From Labrenzia sp. CE80 (lineage in GTDB: Bacteria > Pseudomonadota > Alphaproteobacteria > Rhizobiales > Stappiaceae): a DNA stretch of 64,000 nucleotides. The notes under the pieces were generated by a model. That model saw only the letters and a list, made by a program, of their open reading frames with translations, did not search any database and was not told the origin of the DNA. Position numbers and translations under genes: made by a program. Numbering within the stretch: the stretch's first letter is position 1; each line of letters opens with the position of its first letter. Positions 1-8,861 of the stretch are shown one piece after another. The stretch spans positions 186,001-250,000 of the forward strand of contig NZ_WAJT01000003.1 in the NCBI RefSeq assembly GCF_009650605.1, in the 5' to 3' direction.

Positions 1-75
1 AAGGCCTCCCCGGAGCATCGACAGCAAGAGACCCGTCTGGGACGGAATCTCAAAGCCAGTAAACAAGCGCGGCAT
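1..75 (-). CDS. thpR: RNA 2',3'-cyclic phosphodiesterase ThpR, 5' end only
   Basis: The first 25 codons of a gene that runs off the left edge. The reading frame starts at the ATG whose complement is at 73-75 and begins MPRLFTGFEIP, with LRGGL at residues 21-25. This is the N-terminal pattern of the 2H phosphoesterase family ThpR/LigT (2'-5' RNA ligase-like cyclic phosphodiesterases). An AAGGGG Shine-Dalgarno sequence lies upstream. The two HxTx catalytic motifs would be outside the window, so activity cannot be judged. In related genomes this family often sits beside the TesA-like esterase and YbbA/YbbP genes found just to the right, which supports the call. Confidence 0.75.
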   Translation of the reverse strand, partial: MPRLFTGFEIPSQTGLLLSMLRGGL

Positions 76-307
76 GGCCTGCCCCTTCGCTGGTTTCGAC
101 TTTATCATCAGGAATCAACTTCGACCGAAGCGCAAGAAAATTCGTAACCTACTGACACAAAAAAGATTATCGGGAATTTATCACCTGTGAAATCGTCACG
201 CTGCACCCATTTCAGGTCTTTGCGACGGCAAAATGATTCTCTGTCACAAATGAAAATCTCGCCACGATTGCCATCCGCGGCGAGACCTCATTTCAAATGA
301 CCAGATG

Positions 308-1360
308 CTATGGGCAGGGGTTGCCGCGGCGTTGATGAATGTCATCAATCTTGGCCAGAACTTCGTCCGAAAGGGTCATGTCGACCACATCCAGATCCTG
401 CTCCAGTTGATCGAGACGGGTTGCCCCCAGAATGACGGAGGTCATGAAGCTGCGGGTGTGCGCAAACGCCAACGCCATCTGCGAAGGATTGAGACCAGCA
501 TCCGCTGCAAGGTCCAGATACTCATTGAACGTCTCTTCCGCACCCGGCGTTTCATACCGTTGCATCCGATTGAACAGCGTCTTCCGGGCGCCCTTCGGCG
601 TGGCGCCGTCACGATATTTTCCGGTCAGATACCCCTGCGCGAGTGCCGAATAGGCAAGTAGCGAAACATCCTCCCGAAGCGAGATCTCGGCAAGACCCGT
701 CTCGAAGGTGCGGTTCACCAGAGAATAGGCATTCTGGATCGAGGCAACCCGCGGCAGACCATGGCGTTCGGCGGCATTGACGAAACTCATGGTGCCCCAG
801 GCGCTCTCGTTCGAGAGCCCGACGTGGCGAATCTTGCCCGCCTTCACCAGGTCGGAGAGCACCTCAAGTGTGCTTTCGATAGAATTCTCGTCGTCGGCCG
901 GCTCGACGTCCTTCCACCGGGTGGGGTTGCTACCGAAGGCAGAAACGTTACGGTCCGGCCAGTGCAACTGATAGAGATCTATGTAGTCCGTCTGAAGATT
1001 CCGAAGGCTCCGGTCGACAGCAAACTCAATCTGTTCGCGGGTCAGCTTTGCCTTCGCGCCATTCTCACGGAACCAGTCCATGTCGGAACGGCCGACAACT
1101 TTGGTGGCCATGATGACCTTGTCGCGGGTTCCTCGGGCCTTGAACCAGGTGCCGATGATTCGCTCGGTCCGGCCCTGCGTCTCCCGGTTGGGCGGGATCG
1201 AATAGAGTTCCGCTGCATCGAAGAAATTGACCCCGCGATCGAGGGCGAGGTCCATCTGCGCGTGGCCTTCAGCTTCGCTGTTCTGCTCACCATAAGTCAT
1301 GGTGCCGAGACAAAGGGAGCTGACGTTCAAATCGGTGCGACCGAGACGGCGATAATCCAT
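308..1360 (-). CDS. Aldo/keto reductase, Tas-like
   Basis: A 350-residue NADP(H)-dependent aldo/keto reductase, predicted cytosolic. The catalytic tetrad of the family is visible as Asp48 and Tyr53 (FFDAAELY), Lys87 (ATKV) and His133 (LYQLHWPD). The insertion after Tyr53 and the length match the Tas/YajO-type group rather than the shorter aldose reductases. A GTG codon directly precedes the ATG; I chose the ATG at 1360 because AAGGAACC lies at the right distance. The gene points away from the left edge and is followed by 232 bases with no visible gene before thpR. The substrate cannot be inferred. Confidence 0.88.
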   Translation of the reverse strand: MDYRRLGRTDLNVSSLCLGTMTYGEQNSEAEGHAQMDLALDRGVNFFDAAELYSIPPNRETQGRTERIIGTWFKARGTRDKVIMATKVVGRSDMDWFRENGAKAKLTREQIEFAVDRSLRNLQTDYIDLYQLHWPDRNVSAFGSNPTRWKDVEPADDENSIESTLEVLSDLVKAGKIRHVGLSNESAWGTMSFVNAAERHGLPRVASIQNAYSLVNRTFETGLAEISLREDVSLLAYSALAQGYLTGKYRDGATPKGARKTLFNRMQRYETPGAEETFNEYLDLAADAGLNPSQMALAFAHTRSFMTSVILGATRLDQLEQDLDVVDMTLSDEVLAKIDDIHQRRGNPCP

Positions 1361-1408
1361 CACTGGTTCCTTGAATTCAGATTTTTCGATTGAATCGGAG
1401 CGCCGGCT

Positions 1409-2047
1409 TCAGGATGAACCGGCTCGTTTCAGAAGTTCTTCGACCTTTGGTAACATATTCTGGACAATCACGGAAACGCCCTCTCCGGTCGGATGCATTC
1501 CATCTGGAAGGTTAAGCTCCGGGTTGAGGGCCACCCCTTCGAGGAAAAACGGATAGAGCAGCGCGTCATGCGCAGTGGCCACGTCCGCATAGATCGGGTC
1601 GAAGGCGTTGGCGTATTCATCACCGAGATTACGCTGTGCCAACATGCCTGCCACAAGCACTTCGACACCACGCTCCCTCAGTCGTGAGACAATCTCAGTG
1701 AGGTTCTCTCTGGTCAGTTCCGGTGCGATGCCCCTAAGCATGTCGTTCGCACCAAGCTCGACAATCACGGCATCGACATCCGGGCCAACCGACCAGTCAA
1801 GACGGCCTAGGCCACCTGAAGACGTGTCACCCGAGACACCGGCGTTGATCACCTCGATTGCATAGCCCTTTTCGGACAAGGTTTTTTGAAGCTGACTGGG
1901 AAAACCTTCCCCAGGCGCAAGCTGGTATCCGGCGGACAAACTGTCCCCCAGAACGACGAGCTTTAAAGCTTCCGTTGCAGAAACCGCGGTCGGCAAACCG
2001 AGTGCGAGCAGGAAAAGTATGACAAACTGATACAAATTTGTACGCAT
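1409..2047 (-). CDS. TesA-like arylesterase / lysophospholipase, GDSL (SGNH) family
   Basis: A 212-residue exported SGNH hydrolase. Residues 1-24 form a signal peptide ending near AVSA. The four family blocks are all present: Gly-Asp-Ser with nucleophile Ser36, Gly73 in the second block, GAND with Asn101, and DGMHP with Asp182 and His185. It probably hydrolyses acyl or aryl esters in the periplasm, like E. coli TesA. It is divergent from the YbbA/YbbP-type transporter next door, the same arrangement as tesA-ybbA-ybbP in E. coli, which suggests a shared but unproven role in envelope lipid handling. Confidence 0.9.
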   Translation of the reverse strand: MRTNLYQFVILFLLALGLPTAVSATEALKLVVLGDSLSAGYQLAPGEGFPSQLQKTLSEKGYAIEVINAGVSGDTSSGGLGRLDWSVGPDVDAVIVELGANDMLRGIAPELTRENLTEIVSRLRERGVEVLVAGMLAQRNLGDEYANAFDPIYADVATAHDALLYPFFLEGVALNPELNLPDGMHPTGEGVSVIVQNMLPKVEELLKRAGSS

Positions 2048-2217
2048 GGCGGGTCTGGATCACTCCTTATTGTGTCCCCATATGGTCGCAGAAACCAGTT
2101 TCGGCAAGGCGGTGACTTGTTGATCATATTGCAGAAAAGATGCAGTCGCGACCAGTCGGAACCCAAGACGCACGTTCGCTCCGCATTTGGAACAACAGAC
2201 AGTATACAGGGGCAAAG

Positions 2218-2940
2218 ATGACAAATGGACCGGCTATCGCTCTCAAAGACGTACATCTCAGTCTGGGAGAGGGCGCAGGAAGGGTCCATATTCTCAAGGG
2301 CATTGATCTGACCATCGAAGACGGAACCGCGGTCGGCCTGGTCGGCCCCTCCGGCTCCGGCAAATCGACATTGCTCATGGTAATGGCGGGGCTGGAGCGC
2401 TCTGATAGCGGTCAGGTGCAGGTCGCAGGCAGCGAACTTTCTCCCTTGTCGGAAGATGAACTGGCGCGTTTCCGTGGGCAAACCGTCGGGATCATCTTTC
2501 AGTCCTTCCACCTCGTCCCGAACATGACCGCTCTGGAAAACGTCGCAGTTCCGCTTGAATTGTCAGGGGATGCTGCTGCGTTCGACAAAGCGCGTCTGGA
2601 GCTCGAATCCGTCGGACTTGGCCATCGCCTGCATCACTATCCAGCCCAGATGTCCGGCGGCGAGCAACAACGCGTGGCGGTCGCACGGGCCTTGGTGGTC
2701 CACCCCAAGATCCTGATTGCCGATGAGCCCACTGGCAACCTTGACGACGACACCGGAACACAGATTGTTGAACTCATGTTCAAGGCGCAAAGGGAGCGCC
2801 ACATGACATTGGTCCTAGTGACCCATGACCCGGCCCTGGCCCAACGTTGCGACAGGATGATCCGGGTCCGCTCAGGCGAAATCGAAGAAGAAGACAATGC
2901 TGCAAGCCTCACGCGCGAGACCGCAGAGGCGCCTCTATGA
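2218..2940 (+). CDS. ABC transporter ATP-binding protein, YbbA/LolD type
   Basis: A 240-residue ATPase with Walker A GPSGSGKS at 43-50, signature MSGGEQQR around 145-152 and Walker B IADEPTGNLD just after. The sequence belongs to the LolD/MacB/YbbA group that pairs with FtsX-fold permeases. An in-frame ATG at 2140 would add 26 residues of low-complexity sequence; I prefer 2218 because CAGGGG lies 5 bases upstream and the protein then starts like its relatives. The stop overlaps the ATG of the permease (ATGA), so the two are translationally coupled. Likely substrate: a lipid or lipoprotein-like molecule, by analogy only. Confidence 0.9.
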   Translation: MTNGPAIALKDVHLSLGEGAGRVHILKGIDLTIEDGTAVGLVGPSGSGKSTLLMVMAGLERSDSGQVQVAGSELSPLSEDELARFRGQTVGIIFQSFHLVPNMTALENVAVPLELSGDAAAFDKARLELESVGLGHRLHHYPAQMSGGEQQRVAVARALVVHPKILIADEPTGNLDDDTGTQIVELMFKAQRERHMTLVLVTHDPALAQRCDRMIRVRSGEIEEEDNAASLTRETAEAPL

Positions 2941-5507
2941 ACGCCTTTGTAGCCAAAACGCCGACCGGATTGTCACTCGCCCTTAGATTTGCGCTCAGAG
3001 AACTGCGCGGCGGCTTCAAGGGCTTCTATATCTTCATTGCCTGTATCGCACTGGGTGTTGCGGCCATCGCTGGTGTAACATCGATTTCCCGTGGATTGAC
3101 GGAAGGCATTTCCGCAGAGGGGCAATCCATTCTCGGCGGCGACATCTCCTTTTCGATTGTGCATCGTGAAACGGGCGAAGACGAAAGCGCTTGGCTTCAG
3201 ACGCTCGGTGACGTTTCGAGCGTCGCCACAATGCGGGCGATGGCCCGGCGGCCGGAAACCGGCGATCAGGCTCTCGTGGAAATGAAGGCCGTAGACGGCG
3301 CCTACCCGCTTTACGGCGGAATGGTGCTTGAAGGCGGCGGCACGCTGACTGACGCATTGTCTCAAAAAGATGGTCTTTGGGGCGCTGTCGCAGACCTCTC
3401 GCTTCTGGCGCGCCTCGGACTTGAGCCAGGCGACACGCTCGCCATCGGCCGAGCAACGGTTCGGATCAGCGATGTCATCGCGAACGAACCGGACAAATTG
3501 GCCGGCGGCATGGAGTTGGGCCCACGCCTGATGATTTCACAATCGGCCATTCCTGAGACCGGCCTGATCCAGCCGGGCAGCCTTGTGAGATGGCGATACC
3601 GGGTGAAACTGCCTGGAACCGCATCTGAAGAGGCCGTGAAAGGTGTCATTGCCGAAGCCGAGGAAACCTTCCCCGACGCAGGCTGGAGGGTTCGCTCAAG
3701 AGCCAACGCCGCTCCGGGGCTTCAGCGCAACATCAATCGCTTTGCGCAGTTTCTAACCCTTGTCGGCCTGACTGCGCTTGTCGTCGGCGGCGTCGGCGTG
3801 GCCAATGCCATCCGTGCCTTCCTCGACACAAAGCGAGAGGTCATTGCGAGCTTCAAGTGCCTTGGTGCCACCGGCGGGTTTGCGTTTCAGGTCTACCTGA
3901 TCCAGATGTTGTGCCTTGCGGCCATCGGTATCGGCATTGGTCTTTTGATCGGTGCAATTCTGCCGTTTGCGGCGGGGGCAGCACTAGCTGGCGTTCTGCC
4001 CGTCGATCTTGCCGCCGCGATCTATCCACAGGAGCTCGGCCTTGGCCTTCTCTACGGCATTCTCACGGCACTTGCCTTTGCTCTTTGGCCGCTTGGTCGG
4101 GCGCACGACATTCCGCCTACCGCCCTGTTTCGCGACATGGTTTCCGGCAAAGCACGCAGCCTGCCGCGCAAACGCTATCTCGTCGCCACCGCGGTCACGG
4201 TTCTCGCGCTTGCCGGCATCGCCATTCTGCTCGCCTACGACAAACGCATAGCGCTGATCTACATCGGAGCCTCGGCGTCTGCATTCGTACTGCTGGTGCT
4301 GGTGGCTCGCCTGATCATGGCGATTGCCAAGCGTCTGCCCACCGTCCGCTCGACAGAGCTGCGCCTTGCGATCGCGAACATTCACCGTCCCGGTGCGCTG
4401 ACACCATCGGTCGTGTTGTCACTTGGCTTGGGGCTTTCTCTGCTCGTCGCCCTCGCTCTGATTGACGGCAACTTGCGCCGCGAACTGACCGCGACCATTG
4501 CGCAGGAAGCGCCAAGCTTCTTTTTTGTCGACATTCAAAGTCATGAACGTGACGCCTTCGAAGCGCTTCTGAGTAACGAGACTGACGATGCAAATCTGCG
4601 CAGCGTTCCGATGTTGCGTGGCAGGCTGACATCACTCAAAGGCGTGCCGACAAGTGAAATTGACGCGCCTCCCAATGTCGCCTGGATCCTGCGTGGTGAC
4701 CGCGGCATAACCTATGAGGCTGAACAGCCGGAAAATGCTGAATTGACGTCTGGCGGCTGGTGGCCTGCAGATTACTCGGGAAAACCCCTCGTGTCGTTCG
4801 AGGATGAAGCTGCAAGAGAGCTGGGTCTCGCGATCGGAGACGAAATCACCGTCAATGTTCTGGGACGGGACATCACCGCAGAAATCGCAAACACCCGGAA
4901 GGTTGAATGGCGTTCGCTTGCAATCAATTTCGTGCTGGTGTTCTCCCCGAATACCTTTGCCGGGGCTCCGCACGCCCATCTGATGACACTGGGTTGGGAT
5001 GAGGATGTCTCTGCTGATCAGGAGCTTGATATACTGCGATCGGTCTCCAGCACCTTTCCGACGGTCACCGCGGTTCGCGTCAAGGACGCCATCGCACAGG
5101 TCAATGATCTGGTGGCTCAACTTGCATGGGCCATCCGCGGAGCATCTTCCATCACCTTGATTGCGAGCATTCTCGTTCTTGCGGGCGCGCTGGCGGCCGG
5201 AAACCGGAACCGGATCTATGACGCAGTCATCTTGAAAACGCTCGGCGCAACGCGCGGACGGCTGATCCTTGCCTATGCTCTCGAGTATGCAATCCTCGGA
5301 ATTGTCACTGCAGTCTTTGCGCTCGTCGCCGGAGGCATTGCTGCGTGGTTCGTCATTACACAGGTCATGGGTGGCAGTTTCGTCATGCTTCCGGTGACCG
5401 CCATCTCGGCCGCTTTGATCGCTCTTGTGCTCACCGTTGGCTTTGGCCTGATCGGCACATGGAAGGTCTTGGGAGAAAAGCCTGCGCCGGTCCTGCGAAA
5501 TCTGTAA
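2937..5507 (+). CDS. FtsX-like ABC permease, YbbP type
   Basis: An 856-residue inner-membrane permease coupled to the ATPase before it. One membrane segment near residues 25-45 is followed by a periplasmic domain. A group of membrane segments at about 260-430 comes next, then a second periplasmic domain and a final group of three segments at about 730-850 with the FtsX pattern (AIYDAVILKTLGATR-like stretch between helices). This two-FtsX-domain layout and length fit YbbP/predicted lysophospholipase L1 biosynthesis permeases. The longer reading frame opening at 2847 is ignored because it overlaps the ATPase by 94 bases and adds a basic non-conserved leader. Confidence 0.9.
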   Translation: MNAFVAKTPTGLSLALRFALRELRGGFKGFYIFIACIALGVAAIAGVTSISRGLTEGISAEGQSILGGDISFSIVHRETGEDESAWLQTLGDVSSVATMRAMARRPETGDQALVEMKAVDGAYPLYGGMVLEGGGTLTDALSQKDGLWGAVADLSLLARLGLEPGDTLAIGRATVRISDVIANEPDKLAGGMELGPRLMISQSAIPETGLIQPGSLVRWRYRVKLPGTASEEAVKGVIAEAEETFPDAGWRVRSRANAAPGLQRNINRFAQFLTLVGLTALVVGGVGVANAIRAFLDTKREVIASFKCLGATGGFAFQVYLIQMLCLAAIGIGIGLLIGAILPFAAGAALAGVLPVDLAAAIYPQELGLGLLYGILTALAFALWPLGRAHDIPPTALFRDMVSGKARSLPRKRYLVATAVTVLALAGIAILLAYDKRIALIYIGASASAFVLLVLVARLIMAIAKRLPTVRSTELRLAIANIHRPGALTPSVVLSLGLGLSLLVALALIDGNLRRELTATIAQEAPSFFFVDIQSHERDAFEALLSNETDDANLRSVPMLRGRLTSLKGVPTSEIDAPPNVAWILRGDRGITYEAEQPENAELTSGGWWPADYSGKPLVSFEDEAARELGLAIGDEITVNVLGRDITAEIANTRKVEWRSLAINFVLVFSPNTFAGAPHAHLMTLGWDEDVSADQELDILRSVSSTFPTVTAVRVKDAIAQVNDLVAQLAWAIRGASSITLIASILVLAGALAAGNRNRIYDAVILKTLGATRGRLILAYALEYAILGIVTAVFALVAGGIAAWFVITQVMGGSFVMLPVTAISAALIALVLTVGFGLIGTWKVLGEKPAPVLRNL

Positions 5508-5540
5508 TCGAGAACGCAGCAGCTTTTTGCTTAACGAATT

Positions 5541-5576
5541 GTTTAGGAAGATCATAAGCCCATGATTTTCCTAAAC
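5541..5576. repeat. Inverted repeat forming a 15-bp hairpin
   Basis: GTTTAGGAA (5541-5549) pairs with TTCCTAAAC (5568-5576), and inside it ATCAT (5551-5555) pairs with ATGAT (5562-5566), with one G-T pair between them and a 6-base loop. It lies 34 bases after the permease stop. There is no T-run on either side, so it is not a standard intrinsic terminator. It may be a 3'-end stabilising structure or an operator for the following gene. Confidence 0.6.
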
Positions 5577-5658
5577 ACTCATTTGCCCTTTGATAACTTG
5601 CGCAACGCCGGTTTCTTGGCTAACCCATTACTAAGCGGTTTTAGCTAAGGGGCCATCT

Positions 5659-6432
5659 ATGCTTAAGACAAAAGTTAATTACACTCTCAAGTCAATTGCG
5701 GCAGTAGCGGCACTCGCAGTCGTCGGTGCTTTTTCTCAAACTGCTCCAGCGGTTGCTGAAAGTCCTTTCCACACGGGCGTGTGGCAGTTGAACACGAAGG
5801 ACGGATCGCGCGGCCTTGTTGTCAGTGACTGGTTGGTGTTCGAAGACGGACTGCCGAAACGCTGGCTTTATCGCCGCGCCGGCACCAACGATGCCAACCA
5901 ATTCGACTTTTTCACCCGCTCCATTGGTGACAAGGGCTACACCCCAGTCGGCATTCGTGTCTACCGAACTGGCGAACACACGATGAAATACACCGTGGCA
6001 CCAAAGGGCGAAGAAGCTTTTGAAGTCACGGCCGAGCGCCTCTCGATCCCGAACTACAAGAATTCCTGTCTGTCCGTCGAAGGCAAGGGCAAGCGGTTCT
6101 TTGGCAACTGGGTTGGCACCGCAGCTTCTCAGCTGAAGAAGCTCAGCCTTGGTCGCAACAGCCTCACGATTGACGGCGAAAAGCGAACTGTCGCGGTGGA
6201 AGAGGTCAGGGTTGGCCGCATGGGCATCGTCGAGAACGGCACCCCGATCGGCTTCTTCACTGACGCGGGCGGCGATTACGCCGTGCTGCAGATGTTCAAG
6301 CCGGGTGTAACCGACGCGCAGATGCGCGATCCGAAGCGGGAAATTCTGGATTTCGCTTCAGAACAAGTGGTTCGCAATCCGCGCGGAGACTGTGACAGAC
6401 AAATTGCATCACGACTGAAAGCAATGAAATAG
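5659..6432 (+). CDS. Exported protein of unknown function
   Basis: A 257-residue protein with a clear signal peptide (basic start, hydrophobic stretch at 12-24, probable cleavage after AVA near residue 33). I do not recognise the mature part. It has a repeated W/F-aromatic pattern, two cysteines (around 134 and 246) that could form a disulfide, and a basic C terminus. The ATG is preceded by TAAGGGG. It stands alone: 151 bases behind the YbbP-type gene and followed by the promoter of the Bax-inhibitor gene. Confidence 0.8.
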   Translation: MLKTKVNYTLKSIAAVAALAVVGAFSQTAPAVAESPFHTGVWQLNTKDGSRGLVVSDWLVFEDGLPKRWLYRRAGTNDANQFDFFTRSIGDKGYTPVGIRVYRTGEHTMKYTVAPKGEEAFEVTAERLSIPNYKNSCLSVEGKGKRFFGNWVGTAASQLKKLSLGRNSLTIDGEKRTVAVEEVRVGRMGIVENGTPIGFFTDAGGDYAVLQMFKPGVTDAQMRDPKREILDFASEQVVRNPRGDCDRQIASRLKAMK

Positions 6433-6489
6433 GCGTAATGGCTTAAGCATATTGCTGGAAACACTGGCAGAGACCAAAATGTTACAGTT

Positions 6490-6518
6490 TTGTCAGAAAA
6501 TTCATCTTGTGCTACTGT
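6490..6518 (+). promoter_or_regulatory. Sigma-70-type promoter for the Bax-inhibitor-1 gene
   Basis: TTGTCA at 6490-6495 and TACTGT at 6513-6518 with a 17-base spacer. The predicted transcript would have a leader of about 75 bases, containing an inverted repeat TTGCATG / CATGCAA (6550-6556 and 6565-6571) ahead of the start codon. Confidence 0.5.
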
Positions 6519-6600
6519 CAGGACTTTCCCATATGTTGAGGGAGTTTTGTTGCATGTAATTTCGCATGCAATTTCGAACCGGAAGGGGAATCACACGACC

Positions 6601-7359
6601 ATGTCGACCTTTAACCGAAATTCACAGGCGTCGTATTCGGTGGCCGGCACTCAGGCCGATGCAGCGATCGATCGGGGCCTGCGCAGCTACATGCTGGGCG
6701 TTTACAACTACATGACCCTCGGCCTAGCGCTAACCGGGTTCTTCGCTCTTGGCACAGTCTTCCTGGCAGTCGATCAGACCGCTGGTGGTATGGCTCTGAC
6801 ACCACTTGGGCAGGCTCTCTACGGCTCCCCGCTCAAGTGGGTTGTCATGCTCGCACCGCTTGGCATGGTCATGTTCCTGTCGTTCAAGATCCAGTCCATG
6901 AGCGCATCGGCGGCTCGGACGACCTTCCTGGTCTACGCGGCCGTGATGGGTATATCCCTGTCGTCGATCTTCCTGGTTTACACAGGCGGATCCATCGCCC
7001 GCGTGTTCTTCATCACCGCAGCATCCTTCGGTGCGTTGAGCCTCTTCGGCTACACCACCAAGAAAGATCTGTCGGCTTGGGGTTCATTCCTGTTCATGGG
7101 CTTGATCGGCATCGTCATCGCGTCGCTGGTCAACATCTTCCTGGCATCTTCCGCCCTGCAGTTCGCCATCTCTGTGATCGGTGTTCTCGTGTTTGCCGGC
7201 CTCACCGCCTACGACACGCAGCAGATCAAGGAAATGTACTACGAAGGCGACTCCAGCGAAGTGGCCACGAAGAAGTCCGTCATGGGCGCCCTGCGTCTCT
7301 ACCTCGACTTCATCAACATGTTCCTGATGCTGCTTCAGCTGTTCGGCAACCGCGAATAA
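6601..7359 (+). CDS. Bax inhibitor-1 / YccA family membrane protein
   Basis: A 252-residue integral membrane protein with about seven hydrophobic segments and the family ending of acidic residues plus a last helix (YLDFINMFLMLLQLFG). TMBIM/BI-1 proteins are membrane proteins that leak calcium or protons; bacterial YccA also restrains FtsH. The reading frame opens earlier at 6490, but the ATG at 6601 follows GAAGGGG and lies downstream of a good promoter, so I use it. It is a single-gene unit closed by a strong terminator. Confidence 0.92.
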   Translation: MSTFNRNSQASYSVAGTQADAAIDRGLRSYMLGVYNYMTLGLALTGFFALGTVFLAVDQTAGGMALTPLGQALYGSPLKWVVMLAPLGMVMFLSFKIQSMSASAARTTFLVYAAVMGISLSSIFLVYTGGSIARVFFITAASFGALSLFGYTTKKDLSAWGSFLFMGLIGIVIASLVNIFLASSALQFAISVIGVLVFAGLTAYDTQQIKEMYYEGDSSEVATKKSVMGALRLYLDFINMFLMLLQLFGNRE

Positions 7360-7384
7360 GCTGTACGCTCAGCCAGACAAAAGA

Positions 7385-7413
7385 AAAGCCCGGCAAACGT
7401 GCCGGGCTTTTTT
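7385..7413 (+). terminator. Rho-independent terminator
   Basis: AAAGCCCGGC and GCCGGGCTTT form a 10-bp stem around a 4-6 base loop, followed by a run of T to 7413. It ends the Bax-inhibitor transcript and separates it from the convergent DUF2794 gene. Confidence 0.9.
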
Positions 7414-7433
7414 ATTGCGTGCTGCGAGACCTT

Positions 7434-7829
7434 TCAGGCGTCGATCAACCGCAAGTGCTTTTTCTTTTCAAGAACCTTCAGGACCTGCGCCAGATCGTGC
7501 CCGCGCTTGAGGATCATTCCTCCAGTCGCAACGACAGAATAGGCGCCCTGACGTCGGGCCAGCTTCGGATTTTTCTCGATTCGGTAAAGCGGCATTTCGG
7601 AGCTATGACGGAAGACCGAAAAGACGGCTCGCTCACTCATCAAGTCAATCGCATAGTCCCGCCATTCACCATCGGCAACCATACGTCCGTAGAGCTTGAG
7701 AATTGTATTGAGTTCCAGCCGGTTGAAGGCCACCAGTGGCTTTGGCGGTGGCGCTGGCTGCGGGGATGGCGTGGCCATGGCAATGCCATGTGAACCACGC
7801 TTAGACGCGTTCTCGTCGGTTTCGCTCAT
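7434..7829 (-). CDS. DUF2794 domain-containing protein
   Basis: A 131-residue soluble protein of a family that I know only from Alphaproteobacteria. A proline-rich stretch at about 20-32 precedes the conserved part, which starts FNRLELNTILKLYGRMV and continues to the C terminus. The start codon follows an ideal AGGAGGCGGA. No biochemical function is established for the family. It supports the taxonomic placement of the window. Confidence 0.88.
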   Translation of the reverse strand: MSETDENASKRGSHGIAMATPSPQPAPPPKPLVAFNRLELNTILKLYGRMVADGEWRDYAIDLMSERAVFSVFRHSSEMPLYRIEKNPKLARRQGAYSVVATGGMILKRGHDLAQVLKVLEKKKHLRLIDA

Positions 7830-8049
7830 TCCGCCTCCTGAACAGGTTCGGTGAGACCTCCAGAGACACCAAATCAGAGCATTCCTCTCTTCGGCGTCAT
7901 CTTTCCGTCATGATGCGCAAGTCTTTGCACCTTTGGCAAGTGCGAGGCTTTCAAGCCGTTCAAAAGGCGTCTTTTTAGCCCTAAAAAAAATCATTATTTT
8001 GCCTTATTCCAGCCCTTGGCCAGCCATTTTGGCCACCCATATTGAAATC

Positions 8050-8189
8050 ATACCCTGATGGTCCTGAACACTTGGCTTCGGAACGCATTAGCCCCCCAGC
8101 CCCCCGGGGTCAGAGTTGATCGGATCTTGTATTCGCGTACTTGAACATCAGGGCAACTGAAGGGCCGGCCACAAGCCGGCCCTTTTCAT
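8050..8189 (+). ncRNA. Candidate small RNA in the 480-base gap
   Basis: The gap 7830-8309 holds no convincing gene but has the parts of a small-RNA gene. There is a possible promoter (TTGGCC 8016-8021, CATATT 8038-8043). After the expected start near 8050, CCCTGATG (8053-8060) can pair exactly with CATCAGGG (8146-8153), enclosing a region with a C-rich stretch (GCCCCCCAGCCCCCC, 8091-8105). A strong terminator follows at 8162-8189. It does not match the 4.5S or E. coli 6S sequences as I remember them. A family name cannot be given. Confidence 0.45.
8162..8189 (+). terminator. Rho-independent terminator of the candidate small RNA
   Basis: GGGCCGGC (8162-8169) and GCCGGCCC (8175-8182) form a perfect 8-bp GC stem with a 5-base loop, followed by TTTT. 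No protein gene on the plus strand ends within 800 bases upstream, so it most likely ends a non-coding transcript. Confidence 0.85.
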
Positions 8190-8309
8190 TTGCTGCTCAT
8201 TTAATCACCTCGCCGTAACTCCGCTTTGTTTGACAAGGGCGCGAAGTACCTGAGCACGCTTAGTCACTTTTTCTTCACCCATGCACAATCGTCCTGTACC
8301 ATCCTCGGC

Positions 8310-8831
8310 ATGACAATTGATCTCATCGATCTGCGCCCCGCAGAAGCTGGTGACTGCGACGCCCTGGCCACGGTCCACAGCGCAGCCTGGCTCGGCGCTT
8401 ATCGCGGACTTCTCGATGGTGTTGAGCTGGAGCGTCTGATCGCGAGACGTCCCGCGGCATGGTGGCGTAGTGCTCTGTCCAAAGGTGTACAGATCCAGGT
8501 CCTCGAGGTCGCCAATGAGCTCGCAGGCTATGCCTCCTACGGATCCTGCCGCATAAGCGAACTGCCCTACGAGGGCGAGATCTATGAGCTGTATCTAAAG
8601 CCGGAATATCAAGGCCTTGGATTTGGCCGCAAACTCTTCAAGACCGTTCGCGAGACCCTCGCCTCCCAGCAACTCGAAGGTCTTGCAGTTCAAGTGCTGA
8701 GCGACAATCAATCCGCCCGCGCATTCTATCGGGCACTCGGCGGGAAACTCGCGGCGAAGTCATCATATTACAGTGCCGGAAAGCCTTTCGAACTCGCCGT
8801 CTACGGCTGGCCCGTCAGAGACAAGGCATAA
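8310..8831 (+). CDS. GNAT family N-acetyltransferase
   Basis: A 173-residue acetyltransferase. The acetyl-CoA binding motif A is seen as YLKPEYQGLGFGRKL, around residues 91-105, followed by the motif B region with NQSARAFYRALG. The substrate is unknown. The frame is open from an ATG at 8226, which would add 28 residues; neither start has a strong Shine-Dalgarno sequence, and I chose 8310 because the protein then begins right at the GNAT fold (IDLIDLRPAEAGD). Confidence 0.85.
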   Translation: MTIDLIDLRPAEAGDCDALATVHSAAWLGAYRGLLDGVELERLIARRPAAWWRSALSKGVQIQVLEVANELAGYASYGSCRISELPYEGEIYELYLKPEYQGLGFGRKLFKTVRETLASQQLEGLAVQVLSDNQSARAFYRALGGKLAAKSSYYSAGKPFELAVYGWPVRDKA

Positions 8832-8861
8832 AGACCAACTTCGCCTGATCTCAAACCACAA

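Noticed and set aside
4632..5555. 307-residue minus-strand frame opposite the YbbP-type permease
   Set aside because: Composition is highly charged and low in structure, as for a shadow of a hydrophobic gene; no start signal.
8050..8189. 4.5S (SRP) RNA or 6S RNA in the 8.1-kb gap
   Set aside because: It lacks the conserved GGAAG-type apical loop of SRP RNA and is too short and different from 6S RNA as I know it. Kept only as an unassigned small RNA candidate.
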